Assembly: GCA_002435865.1 (NCBI GenBank)
Contig: DIWV01000007.1
Span: 239,611-303,610, forward strand
Reading direction: 5' to 3'
Length of the DNA stretch: 64,000 nucleotides
From: Cloacimonetes bacterium UBA6097
Lineage (GTDB): Bacteria; Cloacimonadota; Cloacimonadia; Cloacimonadales; Cloacimonadaceae
In this document: positions 50,192-59,100 of the stretch, piece after piece
How the letters are laid out: every line of letters begins with the position of its first letter
Position numbering within the stretch: position 1 is the stretch's first letter
Translations under genes and position numbers: made by a program
Notes under the pieces: generated by a model
What the model was told of the DNA's origin: nothing
The model's database searches: none
Seen by the model: the letters and a program-made list of their open reading frames with translations, nothing else

Positions 50192-51465
50192 CACAGAATA
50201 ATCAGTTTTCCTTGTACAGAGCCTTTATCTGATTGAAATTTATAGAGATAAAAGCCGGAAGGTTGTTTTTGTGAAAAGGTTGAGGCTTTTATAGTAAACT
50301 GATTTGTATTTGCAGATGAGGTATATACCAGTTGTCCTTTGGTATTATATATCTTTAGAATACCCAGTATTCCGTCCTGAAATTTGAAGGTGATATCCTG
50401 TCCTGAACGGGCAGGATTGGGATAAACTGATACTTTAACTGCAGGTGTCTGATACTCATCATCAATAGCTGTTACAGCAGGTAAAAACTTCATATCTGTG
50501 GGTGCTAAAGCTACGGTATATTCCTTCCAGTAGCTGAGGTCTGGATGCAGGATTTTCACCTTGCCGTTAAAGCCCCAGTTGGGATAAAGCAGGGCAATCA
50601 GTTCATCATCACCCCAAACGACAGAACCGCCCGGAGTTAGTGGATTGGCACTGTCATTCAGGATATCATAATTGGCTGCACTATACCTGTAGAGATTATA
50701 TCCGTTGGCATCGCCAACCAAAGCCTGATGATCAGGATTAATCCAGATGTTGCCAAGGCTGCCGCCAATGGCGATAGTCTGGATAACTTCATTAGTAACA
50801 GGATTTATCACACACACATTACCGCTTACATTGGTCCAGTTTCCTGTGCAGGAAACATGCAGAAGTCCGTTGTGCTCCTCAATATACTGCGGGTTGGCAG
50901 AGACTGGAATGGTCTGGATAACCTGGAAACTGCTCAAGTCTATCACAGATACAGAACTGTTGGCGTAGTTGTTCTGATAACCGCCTGTATTAGTCACATA
51001 AAGCTTCCCGTTATAGACACACAATGCTTCCGGACAGACACCCACATTTACAAAATCAACCATAGAATTACTCGTAGTATCAATCTTATAAACTTTATTG
51101 GTGAAAAGACCCGTTACATACAAAAAGTTCTCATTCAGGCAGGCATCCCATGGATTGCAGCCTGTTTCAACCAGGATATTGGCAATAGTGGCACCGGTCT
51201 GCAGGTTGATTTTCTGTATGGCATTATCACCGGAATTAACACTCCACAGATAGTTTTCACCTACAATTACTTTATTGGGTATCAGACCAAGTTGAGTGAA
51301 GGCGTTCTGCACCTGATTGGTATTCGTATCTATTTTGCTGAGAGTCCTTGATTCTGAATTAACAACAAAAATGATTGCAGAGTGCAGATTCATAACAGGC
51401 AAAAATAAACATAACATTAGTGCAAAGACTATCAAAAAAGGAAATCTGAACTGTTTACGGAGCAT
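50191..51465 (-). CDS. BtuG-like seven-bladed beta-propeller with C-terminal sorting domain, B12-regulated
   Basis: 424 residues from the ATG at 51465 (GAGGTGG seven bases upstream; the longer open frame runs into the riboswitch and is rejected). Signal peptide (FPFLIVFALMLCLFLPVMNLHS), then seven YVTN-type blades that can be counted: openings IFVVNSESRTLSKID, LWSVNSGDNAIQKIN, LYVTGLFTNKVYKID, LYVTNTGG..SVSVID, LHVSCTG..NVCVIN, ALVGDANGYNLYRYS and IALLYPNWGFNGKVKIL. A sorting domain, SVYPNPARSGQDITF...LIIL, ends the chain. BtuG of Bacteroides, a surface cobalamin-binding protein with a seven-bladed propeller, is the nearest functional model; the cobalamin riboswitch upstream makes B12 capture the best hypothesis. 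No BtuB or BtuCDF is in the window. Confidence 0.78.
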   Translation of the reverse strand: MLRKQFRFPFLIVFALMLCLFLPVMNLHSAIIFVVNSESRTLSKIDTNTNQVQNAFTQLGLIPNKVIVGENYLWSVNSGDNAIQKINLQTGATIANILVETGCNPWDACLNENFLYVTGLFTNKVYKIDTTSNSMVDFVNVGVCPEALCVYNGKLYVTNTGGYQNNYANSSVSVIDLSSFQVIQTIPVSANPQYIEEHNGLLHVSCTGNWTNVSGNVCVINPVTNEVIQTIAIGGSLGNIWINPDHQALVGDANGYNLYRYSAANYDILNDSANPLTPGGSVVWGDDELIALLYPNWGFNGKVKILHPDLSYWKEYTVALAPTDMKFLPAVTAIDDEYQTPAVKVSVYPNPARSGQDITFKFQDGILGILKIYNTKGQLVYTSSANTNQFTIKASTFSQKQPSGFYLYKFQSDKGSVQGKLIIL

Positions 51466-51552
51466 CTTATCCACCTCAAATACTGAAAAACATATTGTGA
51501 CTTGAGATGAATAAAAGACATCTGATTTCATTACTCCGTGAAATCGATTCGA

Positions 51553-51710
51553 CCCGGTGGCAGGTTTCCTGGCTCGCAGCGGTTTGCCTATTGGCATTGA
51601 ATTGCCTTCCCGCTTTTGGCAGTGACAATTCAAACCTTTTAGTGCTGCTTACAGTGGCGGAGACCGCTTCCGTATTGAACGGAATTCCCTTTTACCTAAT
51701 GTGAAGCACC
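51553..51710 (-). ncRNA. Cobalamin riboswitch controlling the BtuG-like gene
   Basis: Read on the minus strand, the conserved blocks occur in order: GGTGC near 51710, AAAAGGGAA, CCGCCACTGTAA, GTCACTGCC, GCGGGAAGGC, and the closing GCGAGCCAGGAAACCTGCC (consensus AGCCAGGAGACCTGCC). The aptamer is followed by ACCGGGT and about 80 bases of expression platform before the ribosome site GAGGTGG and the ATG at 51465. It probably represses expression when cobalamin is plentiful. This explains the 303-base gap 51466-51768; an antisense open frame here is spurious. Confidence 0.93.
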
Positions 51711-51768
51711 ATCAAGTCACATGTCTATCTTTAAAAAATCAGGGCAGATGTCAATAAAAAACTATTTG

Positions 51769-53646
51769 CTAATCCAGAACCGTTAAGCTGCGGGGTGGTT
51801 TCTTAAAATGCCAGGATTGCATTTCGTAGGTATCACCGTTTCCCGCAACATGTACTTCGGGAAAATCAGGTGGAGTCATGTAGTTGAAACGGTTGTCATA
51901 ATGAAAGTCGCGTTTATAACCTACTCCGCTGCCTGTTGCGCCGGGAGCATTTTCGCAGGAAAAAGTCATATCCAAAACTGTGTCATAATAAGAATTGCCT
52001 GCAGGTCCGCCGCAGAAATCTATCGGTACACTCCATATCTGGCCTGGATTCGGATATTCCGGGTCTGATAATTCCCTGTGCACATAACCGCTTCTTCTTT
52101 GGTAAACAGAACCGTATAGATGAATGTAACCTCTTTCCAGGGTAGGACTTGCTTCCGGCCACAGCGGATTATACCAGGGGTAATCGATGTTTCCCGGCCA
52201 GGGCGAAGAGGGAGTTTGAGGATATTTCCTGCGGTGCAGGTCAATATTTCTCCAGACATAGCTGCTGCCCGGCAATCTGACAGCCGGAACAGACGGATGC
52301 GGATGCTGATACTCAAAGGAAAAGACTCCATCCCTGTGACTATTGCCCTGTCCGTCACCCAAAGCACACAATGCAGCATATATCCAGATACCTCCATATG
52401 AATCATTTCCACAATTGGGTTTGTAGCGCGTCGAATCCTGAGGATCACGATATCCGTACTGGATGATAATGGACTTCTCAGATACAAGACCAAGAATGTC
52501 AGTACGATTTAAAGATGAACCGGATACTGAGCCATCAGGACATGAACCCAGCATAGTGCCTGCCAAATAGCAATCATCATTCAGATAAAGAGTATCAACA
52601 GAACACCATGTCTGTGCTCCCTGGAATCTGCCCCTGAGCCACAACTTGGAATATGAAATGTTGGAATGTCCGCTGCTGACTCCACAAGGACCTGCAGTCC
52701 AGAGAGTATCATATTTTGTCCAGCGATTTCGGAACAAATATGTTCCCCCGCGTGGAGGGTATTGTGTCCAGACATCGGCAGTATCAGGTCCGGCATTGAT
52801 AACCTGACCTATCCAGGAACTGTATGAACCGCCATTTACTTCTACAAACATTATGCGATTTGGGTCATATGCAGTAGAACCGATGGCAGTACCGTGTGCC
52901 CTGATTAAATCTGCTGTGGGATTAAAATCCAACTGGTTGACATGTTCAAAATATCCGTTCCTGAATACATTCGAATAAGGAGGAGAACTGCTGAATGACT
53001 GGATTTGTCCTGCCGTGTAAACAGTGCCGTAAAAGGTTGGCCAGCCGTTGTTATTTCCACCGCCGCCCTGCTTAATCCAGATATCTGTGTTGCTGTGAAC
53101 TTTTCCATACATTACATCCGGACCCCAGAAGTAGTTGTTGGTATCATTAGTTGTTCTGTCTGTATCCGTAAAATACTGGTAATTGAGAATACTGTTACCG
53201 CGCCTGACGGCTTTTTCACTGAATCCCTTTACCGATGTGTTAAGCATACTAACCGGAGTTGTGAACTCAGAAGAGTTTTTCAGATAAACCAGGGATAGGA
53301 TATAGAACTTATTCAATCCATTTATATTGCCATATTGAGAAATATCACCGTTCATCAGACGGCTTTGCATACTATATGTGCTCTTGCTGTTGGAAGTAAT
53401 GATTGTAGCTATTTTCTCAGGCAGGTAAAATCCTTCGTGCAGAGCATCGTAGTTCTCCAGGATAGTTTCACCTCTGCCTGCTTCTGACCTTAGAAAATTG
53501 AATACCTGCATCATATTGCAATCATTTACTGTCGTTAGTGTATCACTATAAGCAATAAATGCCATAGATGAGGAGGCTAACAAAGTAAAAACGACCTGCA
53601 TCATAGCCATAGATATATTGCCATTCTGATTTGATAAAATCTTCAC
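51769..53646 (-). CDS. PilX/DUF4900-like type IV pilus accessory protein, paralogue 2
   Basis: 625 residues from a GTG at 53646, preferred because GGAG lies at good spacing and it removes a 46-base overlap with the upstream gene that a start at 53709 would cause. NQNGNISMAMMQVVFTLLASSSMAFIAY is a PilX-like N-terminus (Gly-containing leader, then a membrane helix). The exterior region has FWGPDVMYGKVHSNTDIWIKQ, FQGAQTWCSVDTLYLNDDCYLA, LGLVSEKSIIIQYG and IWIYAALCALGDGQG, the DUF4900 pattern in which a polymerized surface scaffold is suspected. Conserved Cys residues (about eight) may be paired. Similar along its whole length to the next gene. Role in pili or surface fibres is inferred. Confidence 0.72.
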   Translation of the reverse strand: MKILSNQNGNISMAMMQVVFTLLASSSMAFIAYSDTLTTVNDCNMMQVFNFLRSEAGRGETILENYDALHEGFYLPEKIATIITSNSKSTYSMQSRLMNGDISQYGNINGLNKFYILSLVYLKNSSEFTTPVSMLNTSVKGFSEKAVRRGNSILNYQYFTDTDRTTNDTNNYFWGPDVMYGKVHSNTDIWIKQGGGGNNNGWPTFYGTVYTAGQIQSFSSSPPYSNVFRNGYFEHVNQLDFNPTADLIRAHGTAIGSTAYDPNRIMFVEVNGGSYSSWIGQVINAGPDTADVWTQYPPRGGTYLFRNRWTKYDTLWTAGPCGVSSGHSNISYSKLWLRGRFQGAQTWCSVDTLYLNDDCYLAGTMLGSCPDGSVSGSSLNRTDILGLVSEKSIIIQYGYRDPQDSTRYKPNCGNDSYGGIWIYAALCALGDGQGNSHRDGVFSFEYQHPHPSVPAVRLPGSSYVWRNIDLHRRKYPQTPSSPWPGNIDYPWYNPLWPEASPTLERGYIHLYGSVYQRRSGYVHRELSDPEYPNPGQIWSVPIDFCGGPAGNSYYDTVLDMTFSCENAPGATGSGVGYKRDFHYDNRFNYMTPPDFPEVHVAGNGDTYEMQSWHFKKPPRSLTVLD

Positions 53647-53663
53647 ACATGTCTCCTGTATAT

Positions 53664-55538
53664 TTAATCCAGGATGGTTTGGTTCAGGGGTGGTTTTCTG
53701 AAATACCATTCTCCTGTATCATAAACAGATTTACCGCCTCTTAAGTAGATTTCTGGAAAATCAGGAGGAGAATACAAGTCGAACCTGTAATCATATCGGT
53801 AGTCTTTATAATATCCGATCCCTCCGCCGGAAGCATTGGGAGCATTTACAGCCATCCAGGTAATTCCCAATATCGGGTCTGTATAACCTTCGTTGGATGA
53901 TCCGCCGCATAAATCAAGCGGGATGTTCCATGTACTCCCGGGATTGGGATATTCCGGATCAGATAAACCGCGATGGACATAACCTCTGCGTTTCTGAGCC
54001 ACAGCACCCCGCAGATGTATGGCGCCTCTTTCTTTATATGGAAAGCCTTCCGGCCAGAGAGGATTATAATATGGATAATCAATGTTACCCGGCCAGGGAG
54101 AAGCATCTGTCTGAGGGTATCTGCGCCTGTGTAAATCAATCTTATCCCAGACATGAGTATTAGTACCTAACCTGACAGCCGGTGCAGATGGGTGAGGATG
54201 CTGGTATTCAAAGGTAAAAGCACCGTCTTTGTGAAAATCCCCATTGCCATCCCCCAGCGCACATAACGCTGCATATATCCAGATACCATTGTTTGAACCT
54301 CCGCAATTAGGCTTCAGACGGTCACCGGAGTCTGGATCTTTGTGTCCGTATTTGACGATGATGGATTTTTCTGAGACTATACCAAGTAAATCAGTGTGAT
54401 TGTAAGTGGAACCAAACGTAGTTCCATCAGGGTCTGATCCTAATGGAGTATGCGCCAGATAGCAATCATCAGTAAGATAAAGAGTATCAACAGAACACCA
54501 TGTCTGCGCTCCCTGGAACCTGCCCTGCAGCCACATTTTGGAGTACACTATTGCAGAATTATTGAGGATGGAGCCGCTGGAACCATTAGTCCATAAAGTA
54601 TCATAATGCGGATATAGATTATGGTAAAGATATTCTCCGTTCGGTGGAGGATATTGGGTCCAGACATCAGTTGAATCATACCCCATTTGAATAACATTAC
54701 CAATCATAGTACTATATACAGGTCCGTTTACTTTAACGAATAATATCCGGTTAGGATCATATGTTGAAGGACCTATAACCCTGCCATGAGCCCGTATTTC
54801 ATTGGCTGTAAGGTTATACTCTATTGGCGTCACGTGTTCCCAATAACCTGCCCTGAATACCATTTGAACCGGAGGAGTTCCACTGAAAGATTGGATTTGT
54901 CCAGCAGTATAGACGGGACCATAGAAAGTAGGCCAGCCGTTGTTGTTACCACCGCCCATTTGCTTTATCCAGATGTCCGTATTACTATGAACCCTGCCGT
55001 ATACTACATCCGGACCCCAGAAATATGAATTTGTATTATTTAAGGATCTGTCGATATCAGTAAGGTAATGGTATCCGGAGAGAGTTGAACGTCTTATTTT
55101 GGTTTCACTGAAGCTTTTAACTGGCGATGGTAATCCATTTATTGAATAGGAGCTGCCGGAACCTCCTTTCTGTGTTACAAGAGATAAAACCCTGAATTCA
55201 TTGAAGTGATATATGCCTTCATTTATTCCCTGCTCACTCTTTAATATCCTGGTTCGCATGGTAAAAGTATTCCGTGCATGTGAACAGGTTATAGTAACTG
55301 ATTTGGCAGGCAGGTAGATACCATCGTTCAGGGTTTCCATGTTTTCTGCAATAGCAAGTGCTCTTGTGCTTTCAGAACGGAGCAGGTTTAATTGCTGCAG
55401 CTTGTCACAATCATACCTTGTAGATACTGTATCCATATATGCCAGTAAGGTCATAGTAATGGCAGACATCAAACCAACAATAGCCAAAGCCAACGCAATG
55501 GCAATATTACCTTTTTGATTGTTTAACAGAACCAACAT
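53664..55538 (-). CDS. PilX/DUF4900-like type IV pilus accessory protein, paralogue 1
   Basis: 624 residues from the ATG at 55538, chosen for GGGAGG five bases before; the frame from 55583 would add a non-family leader. NNQKGNIAIALALAIVGLMSAITMTLLAYMD is the PilX-like leader and helix. The same blocks as the downstream paralogue follow: FWGPDVVYGRVHSNTDIWIKQ, FQGAQTWCSVDTLYLTDDCYLA, LGIVSEKSIIVKYG, IWIYAALCALGDGNG, FEYQHPHPSAPAVRL and IDLHRRRYPQTDASPWPGNI. The two genes are 17 bases apart and cotranscribed. This pair stands just upstream of the B12 riboswitch gene without visible link. Confidence 0.72.
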   Translation of the reverse strand: MLVLLNNQKGNIAIALALAIVGLMSAITMTLLAYMDTVSTRYDCDKLQQLNLLRSESTRALAIAENMETLNDGIYLPAKSVTITCSHARNTFTMRTRILKSEQGINEGIYHFNEFRVLSLVTQKGGSGSSYSINGLPSPVKSFSETKIRRSTLSGYHYLTDIDRSLNNTNSYFWGPDVVYGRVHSNTDIWIKQMGGGNNNGWPTFYGPVYTAGQIQSFSGTPPVQMVFRAGYWEHVTPIEYNLTANEIRAHGRVIGPSTYDPNRILFVKVNGPVYSTMIGNVIQMGYDSTDVWTQYPPPNGEYLYHNLYPHYDTLWTNGSSGSILNNSAIVYSKMWLQGRFQGAQTWCSVDTLYLTDDCYLAHTPLGSDPDGTTFGSTYNHTDLLGIVSEKSIIVKYGHKDPDSGDRLKPNCGGSNNGIWIYAALCALGDGNGDFHKDGAFTFEYQHPHPSAPAVRLGTNTHVWDKIDLHRRRYPQTDASPWPGNIDYPYYNPLWPEGFPYKERGAIHLRGAVAQKRRGYVHRGLSDPEYPNPGSTWNIPLDLCGGSSNEGYTDPILGITWMAVNAPNASGGGIGYYKDYRYDYRFDLYSPPDFPEIYLRGGKSVYDTGEWYFRKPPLNQTILD

Positions 55539-55698
55539 CTTTGCCTCCCACAGCATAGTTTTTCCCCGAAAAAAAAATACCAACAGAATAATTCTGCTTT
55601 TGTAAGTGGATTAATGCCTACTAAAAGATGTTTAGCTTACAGACCTTTAGTAATTTCAAACCCTGAATATAAAATAAATATTTGAAATTTATTGTCAA

Positions 55699-55742
55699 GA
55701 AAAAAAAAGAGGTGTCTTTCTAAATGATAAAACACCTCTTTA
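55699..55742 (-). terminator. Rho-independent terminator of the fba-gapA operon
   Basis: On the minus strand AAGAGGTGT / ACACCTCTT flanks a 16-base loop and is followed by a long T run. It lies directly after the gapA stop. Confidence 0.88.
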
Positions 55743-55756
55743 CAATATTAACTTTG

Positions 55757-56755
55757 TTATAGTTTAATCATATAGTCAGCTAAGTCTGCAATGCGTACAG
55801 AATAACCCCATTCATTGTCATACCAGCTTAGTACTTTTACCAAATTTCCTTTTACTGAAAGAGCCAGGGAATCATACACAGACGAGTATGGATTACCGAC
55901 GATATCGATGGAAACAATAGGTTCGTCAGAATACATCAGGTAACCTTTCAGATAAGTATCTGCTGCTTCTTTCATAGCTGCATTGATTTCTTCCTTGGTT
56001 GCAGCTTTTTCCAGGTTAACAGTTAAATCAACCAGAGAACCATCCGGAGTTGGAACCCTTACAGCCAGTCCATCCAGCTTTCCATTAAGCTCAGGAATAA
56101 CCAGTCCTATAGCTTTGGCTGCTCCAGTGGAAGTTGGTATCATACTCATTGCAGCAGCTCTGGCACGCCTTAAATCACTGTGCGGTAAATCCAGTATTCT
56201 CTGGTCATTTGTATAAGAATGCACAGTTGTCATCAGACCATTGATAATACCGAATTTATCATGCAGAACCTTGGCAACAGGTGCCAGGCAGTTGGTTGTA
56301 CAGGAAGCATTGGAAACTATGGTATGCTCAGGTTTTAAAGTCTGGTGATTTACACCCATTACAACTGTGGCATCCACGGCATCTTTAGCAGGAGCAGAAA
56401 TGATTACTTTCTTAGCTCCGGCTTTGAGGTGTTTTCCTGCTTTTTCTTTGCTGGTGAAAAGACCTGTGGATTCTATTACAATATCAACACCCAGTTCTTT
56501 CCATGGTAAAGCTTCCGGATCTCTTTCAGCATAGATTTTTATTTCTTTACCATTGATTATTATGCTGTTATCAGTATGTTTGATATCAGCTTTATAGATT
56601 TTGTGGATACTATCGTATTTAAACAGGTATGCCAGGGTCTTGGCATCTGTGATATCGTTCAAAGCCACGACATTCATTTGCGGATAGTTGTTTAGAATTG
56701 CTCTGAGAACGAGCCTGCCTATGCGTCCGAATCCATTAATTGCAATATTTGGCAT
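55757..56755 (-). CDS. gapA: Type I glyceraldehyde-3-phosphate dehydrogenase
   Basis: 332 residues. GFGRIGRLVLR is the NAD fold, ALNDITD with Asp34 points to NAD preference, and SNASCTTNCLAPVAKVL carries catalytic Cys152 with His179 in TTVHSYTNDQ. RARAAAMSMIPTSTGAA and the closing WYDNEWGYSVR are all present. AAAGGAG precedes the ATG. It is cotranscribed with fba upstream (26 bases), a glycolytic/gluconeogenic pair. Confidence 0.98.
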   Translation of the reverse strand: MPNIAINGFGRIGRLVLRAILNNYPQMNVVALNDITDAKTLAYLFKYDSIHKIYKADIKHTDNSIIINGKEIKIYAERDPEALPWKELGVDIVIESTGLFTSKEKAGKHLKAGAKKVIISAPAKDAVDATVVMGVNHQTLKPEHTIVSNASCTTNCLAPVAKVLHDKFGIINGLMTTVHSYTNDQRILDLPHSDLRRARAAAMSMIPTSTGAAKAIGLVIPELNGKLDGLAVRVPTPDGSLVDLTVNLEKAATKEEINAAMKEAADTYLKGYLMYSDEPIVSIDIVGNPYSSVYDSLALSVKGNLVKVLSWYDNEWGYSVRIADLADYMIKL

Positions 56756-56781
56756 GTTAAGGGTACTCCTTTTATTTCTTA

Positions 56782-57756
56782 TTATAGTAAAATACTGTTA
56801 TTAGCACTGCCGCTGACTTCACAAAAGCCTTTGACAGTTGCCTGCATGGCTTCTTCACCTTTAACAAGCCACTTACGCGGGTCAAACTTACTCTTGTTGG
56901 GAACATAATCATCCGGTTTCATATCTTCAGGACAGACAATGGCATACTTTTCCTTTTCCCAGAATGCCTGCACTGCTGTAGCCATATCCATTTGGTAATG
57001 AGTGTCTTTGTTTATTTTCACTACTCCGTTCTTAATTGCAGTCTGCTGCTGCCAATCAGTAAGTCCACTGGCACCGTGAAGAACCAGACCTCTTTCACAA
57101 TTATTTTTTATGAGGAGGTCGTCAATTTCTTTAATCAAATCAAGATGAAGTTCTATCTTAGCACCTTTGGAAACTCCGTGATTGGTTCCTACTGAAGCTG
57201 CAAATAAATCTACATTAGTCTTGAGCACAAACTCCAGGGCTTCTTCAGGCTTTGTATAAAGTTCGCTGTCAGAGACTATCTCATCTTCTGTGCCTTTGAT
57301 GTGACCGATTTCTCCTTCTACAAGGATATTGTATTTATGAGCAACTGCAACAACTTCCTTTGTTACTCTGATGTTTTCTGCCATAGGTTCTGCAGAAGCA
57401 TCTATCATCACAGATGTAACAAGATTATTTTCAATACAATAAACAATGAAATCAAAATACTTAGGAGTAGCATGGTCAATATGCAAGCCGATTCCCGAGT
57501 TTTTAAACTGTTTGGCAAATGTCTTTATCATTGTGGAAATGAGTTCTGCGCCAAGGTTTATATCCTGGGAATTTCCGGCTGCATATTTGACAGCACCGCT
57601 GCTCATCTGCATCAAGCCATCAGAGTTAGCTGCAGCATAACCCTGGATAATTGCACGAATTTGAGTATCGAAAACAACGTTGGAAGCTATAATTCCAAAG
57701 CGTTGCTTCTTTGCTTTGAGAAATACTTCTTTTAATTTTTCACCTGTTAAGAACAT
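56782..57756 (-). CDS. fba: Class II fructose-bisphosphate aldolase
   Basis: 324 residues, zinc-dependent. LHIDHATPKYFD gives the His92/Asp94/His95 zinc and base set. LVEGEIGHIKGTEDE holds the catalytic loop Glu, FAASVGTNHGVSKG another zinc His, and LVLHGASGLTDWQ the third. IKNGVVKINKDTHYQ binds phosphate. It interconverts fructose-1,6-bisphosphate with triose phosphates. AGGAGG precedes the ATG. First gene of the operon with gapA. Confidence 0.95.
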   Translation of the reverse strand: MFLTGEKLKEVFLKAKKQRFGIIASNVVFDTQIRAIIQGYAAANSDGLMQMSSGAVKYAAGNSQDINLGAELISTMIKTFAKQFKNSGIGLHIDHATPKYFDFIVYCIENNLVTSVMIDASAEPMAENIRVTKEVVAVAHKYNILVEGEIGHIKGTEDEIVSDSELYTKPEEALEFVLKTNVDLFAASVGTNHGVSKGAKIELHLDLIKEIDDLLIKNNCERGLVLHGASGLTDWQQQTAIKNGVVKINKDTHYQMDMATAVQAFWEKEKYAIVCPEDMKPDDYVPNKSKFDPRKWLVKGEEAMQATVKGFCEVSGSANNSILL

Positions 57757-57792
57757 CTTAAACCTCCTGTAAGGTTATATTTTTATTGTTCA

Positions 57793-57821
57793 ATTGTGTA
57801 ATTAGTTTCCTTTTCCGTCAA
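57793..57821 (-). promoter_or_regulatory. Promoter of the fba-gapA operon
   Basis: On the minus strand TTGACG (57821-57816) and CACAAT (57798-57793) are 17 bases apart, about 37 bases before the fba ATG. Confidence 0.45.
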
Positions 57822-57915
57822 GCAAAATAAATTCAGTAAACTTATAAAAATAAATCTTGACTTGTTTGCAGTATAATTGAGCATTACATTGTATATATAT
57901 TAAAAAGGAGGATTC

Positions 57916-59034
57916 ATGAAATCTTTAAAATATCTGGCATTATTAATTCTAATAATTCCTTTTCTCTTTTCATGCAGCGAAAGTACTACTGAACTTAACA
58001 CAGTAGCAACACCCGTATTAAGTGTTTCCGGCGGAACCTATACCGCTACACAAAGTGTTACTATAACCTGTGCAACAGTTGGTGCAACGATAGTTTATAC
58101 AACCAATGGAACCACACCTACTGATTCTTCAGCTGTATATGCCGGTCCTATCAGCGTAGCAATGGATATGACCATTAAGGCTATGGCATTTAAACCGGGA
58201 TGGAACGACAGTCCGGTTGTTAGTGCAGACTATGTTATTTATAATAATATGGTAAGCGTTCCTGCCGGTACTTTTACTATGGGCAGAGCTTCAGGTAGTG
58301 GATATGCAGATGAATTGCCTACTCATCCTGTAACCTTAAATGCATTCTATATGAGCAAATATGAAGTCAAACAAGCTGAATGGCTGTCAATCATGGGATC
58401 TAATCCTTCCTTCTTCTTTGGCGATGTAAACAAACCGGTTGAACAAGTTTCATATTATGCTGTTTTGGCTTATTGCAATAAGAGAAGTATTGCAGAAAGC
58501 TTAACTCCCGTCTATAGCATCGGCGGTTCCACCAATCCAACAGACTGGGGTGTAATTCCTGCAGCTAACAATGCAACCTGGAATGCTGCAACAGCCAGTT
58601 TATCAGCCAATGGCTACAGACTTCCCACTGAAGCGGAATGGGAATATGCCGCACGTGGTGCAACAAATTCTCCTGACTTGTTATACTCAGGAAGCAACAG
58701 TGTTGCTGATGTTTCATGGTATAGTGATAATGCAGGAAACACAACTCATGCTGTCGGTATGAAACAGGCTAATGCCCTGGGAATCTTTGACATGAGCGGT
58801 AATGTCCAGGAATGGGTTTGGGACTGGTACAGTGCAACTTATTATAGTGTAAGTCCCGGTAACAATCCAACCGGACCTGCTACAGGTACTCTCCACACAA
58901 TTCGTGGCGGTTCATGGGAACAGACATCTGATGCCAGCCGTGTAGTATTCCGTAACTGGGGTACTCCTGAAAAAGGTGAAGCCAGAGTCAGTAATTCCAG
59001 ACTCGGTTTCCGTGTCGTAAGGTCAGCAATCTAA
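57916..59034 (+). CDS. FGE-sulfatase-domain lipoprotein with CHB_HEX_C-like module
   Basis: 372 residues. Lipobox IIPFLFSC gives the acylated Cys20. Residues 35-105 form a chitobiase/hexosaminidase C-terminal-like (CHB_HEX_C) module: PVLSVSGGTYTATQSVTITC, VYTTNGTTPTDSSAVYAG, IKAMAFKPGW. The rest is an FGE-sulfatase domain (VPAGTFTMGRASG, YMSKYEVKQAEWLSIMGSNPS, GYRLPTEAEWEYAARG, GIFDMSGNVQEWVWDWY, IRGGSWEQTSDASRVVFRNW, LGFRVVR). True formylglycine generators need two Cys near the C-terminus; none is seen, so it is probably a binding or structural relative. AAGGAGG precedes the ATG. Monocistronic with its own terminator. Confidence 0.88.
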   Translation: MKSLKYLALLILIIPFLFSCSESTTELNTVATPVLSVSGGTYTATQSVTITCATVGATIVYTTNGTTPTDSSAVYAGPISVAMDMTIKAMAFKPGWNDSPVVSADYVIYNNMVSVPAGTFTMGRASGSGYADELPTHPVTLNAFYMSKYEVKQAEWLSIMGSNPSFFFGDVNKPVEQVSYYAVLAYCNKRSIAESLTPVYSIGGSTNPTDWGVIPAANNATWNAATASLSANGYRLPTEAEWEYAARGATNSPDLLYSGSNSVADVSWYSDNAGNTTHAVGMKQANALGIFDMSGNVQEWVWDWYSATYYSVSPGNNPTGPATGTLHTIRGGSWEQTSDASRVVFRNWGTPEKGEARVSNSRLGFRVVRSAI

Positions 59035-59054
59035 AATATTTAAAATCAACTTTT

Positions 59055-59092
59055 CTAAGCCGCTTTCTGTTTATCAGGAAGCGGCTTTTTTA
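59055..59092. terminator. Rho-independent terminator, possibly bidirectional
   Basis: AAGCCGCTT / AAGCGGCTT stem around a 13-base loop, followed by T6. It sits between the FGE gene and the converging repressor gene. Confidence 0.85.
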
Positions 59093-59100
59093 TCTTAAAA

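Noticed and set aside
50728..51351. 207-codon plus-strand open frame antisense to the propeller gene
   Set aside because: No ribosome site, signal or family; the minus-strand gene has a signal peptide, blades and a sorting domain.
51507..51704. 65-codon plus-strand open frame
   Set aside because: It is antisense to the cobalamin riboswitch; the conserved RNA motifs explain the sequence.
52020..52493. 157-codon minus-strand frame inside the PilX-like gene
   Set aside because: Alternative frame of a conserved paralogous gene with no start signal.
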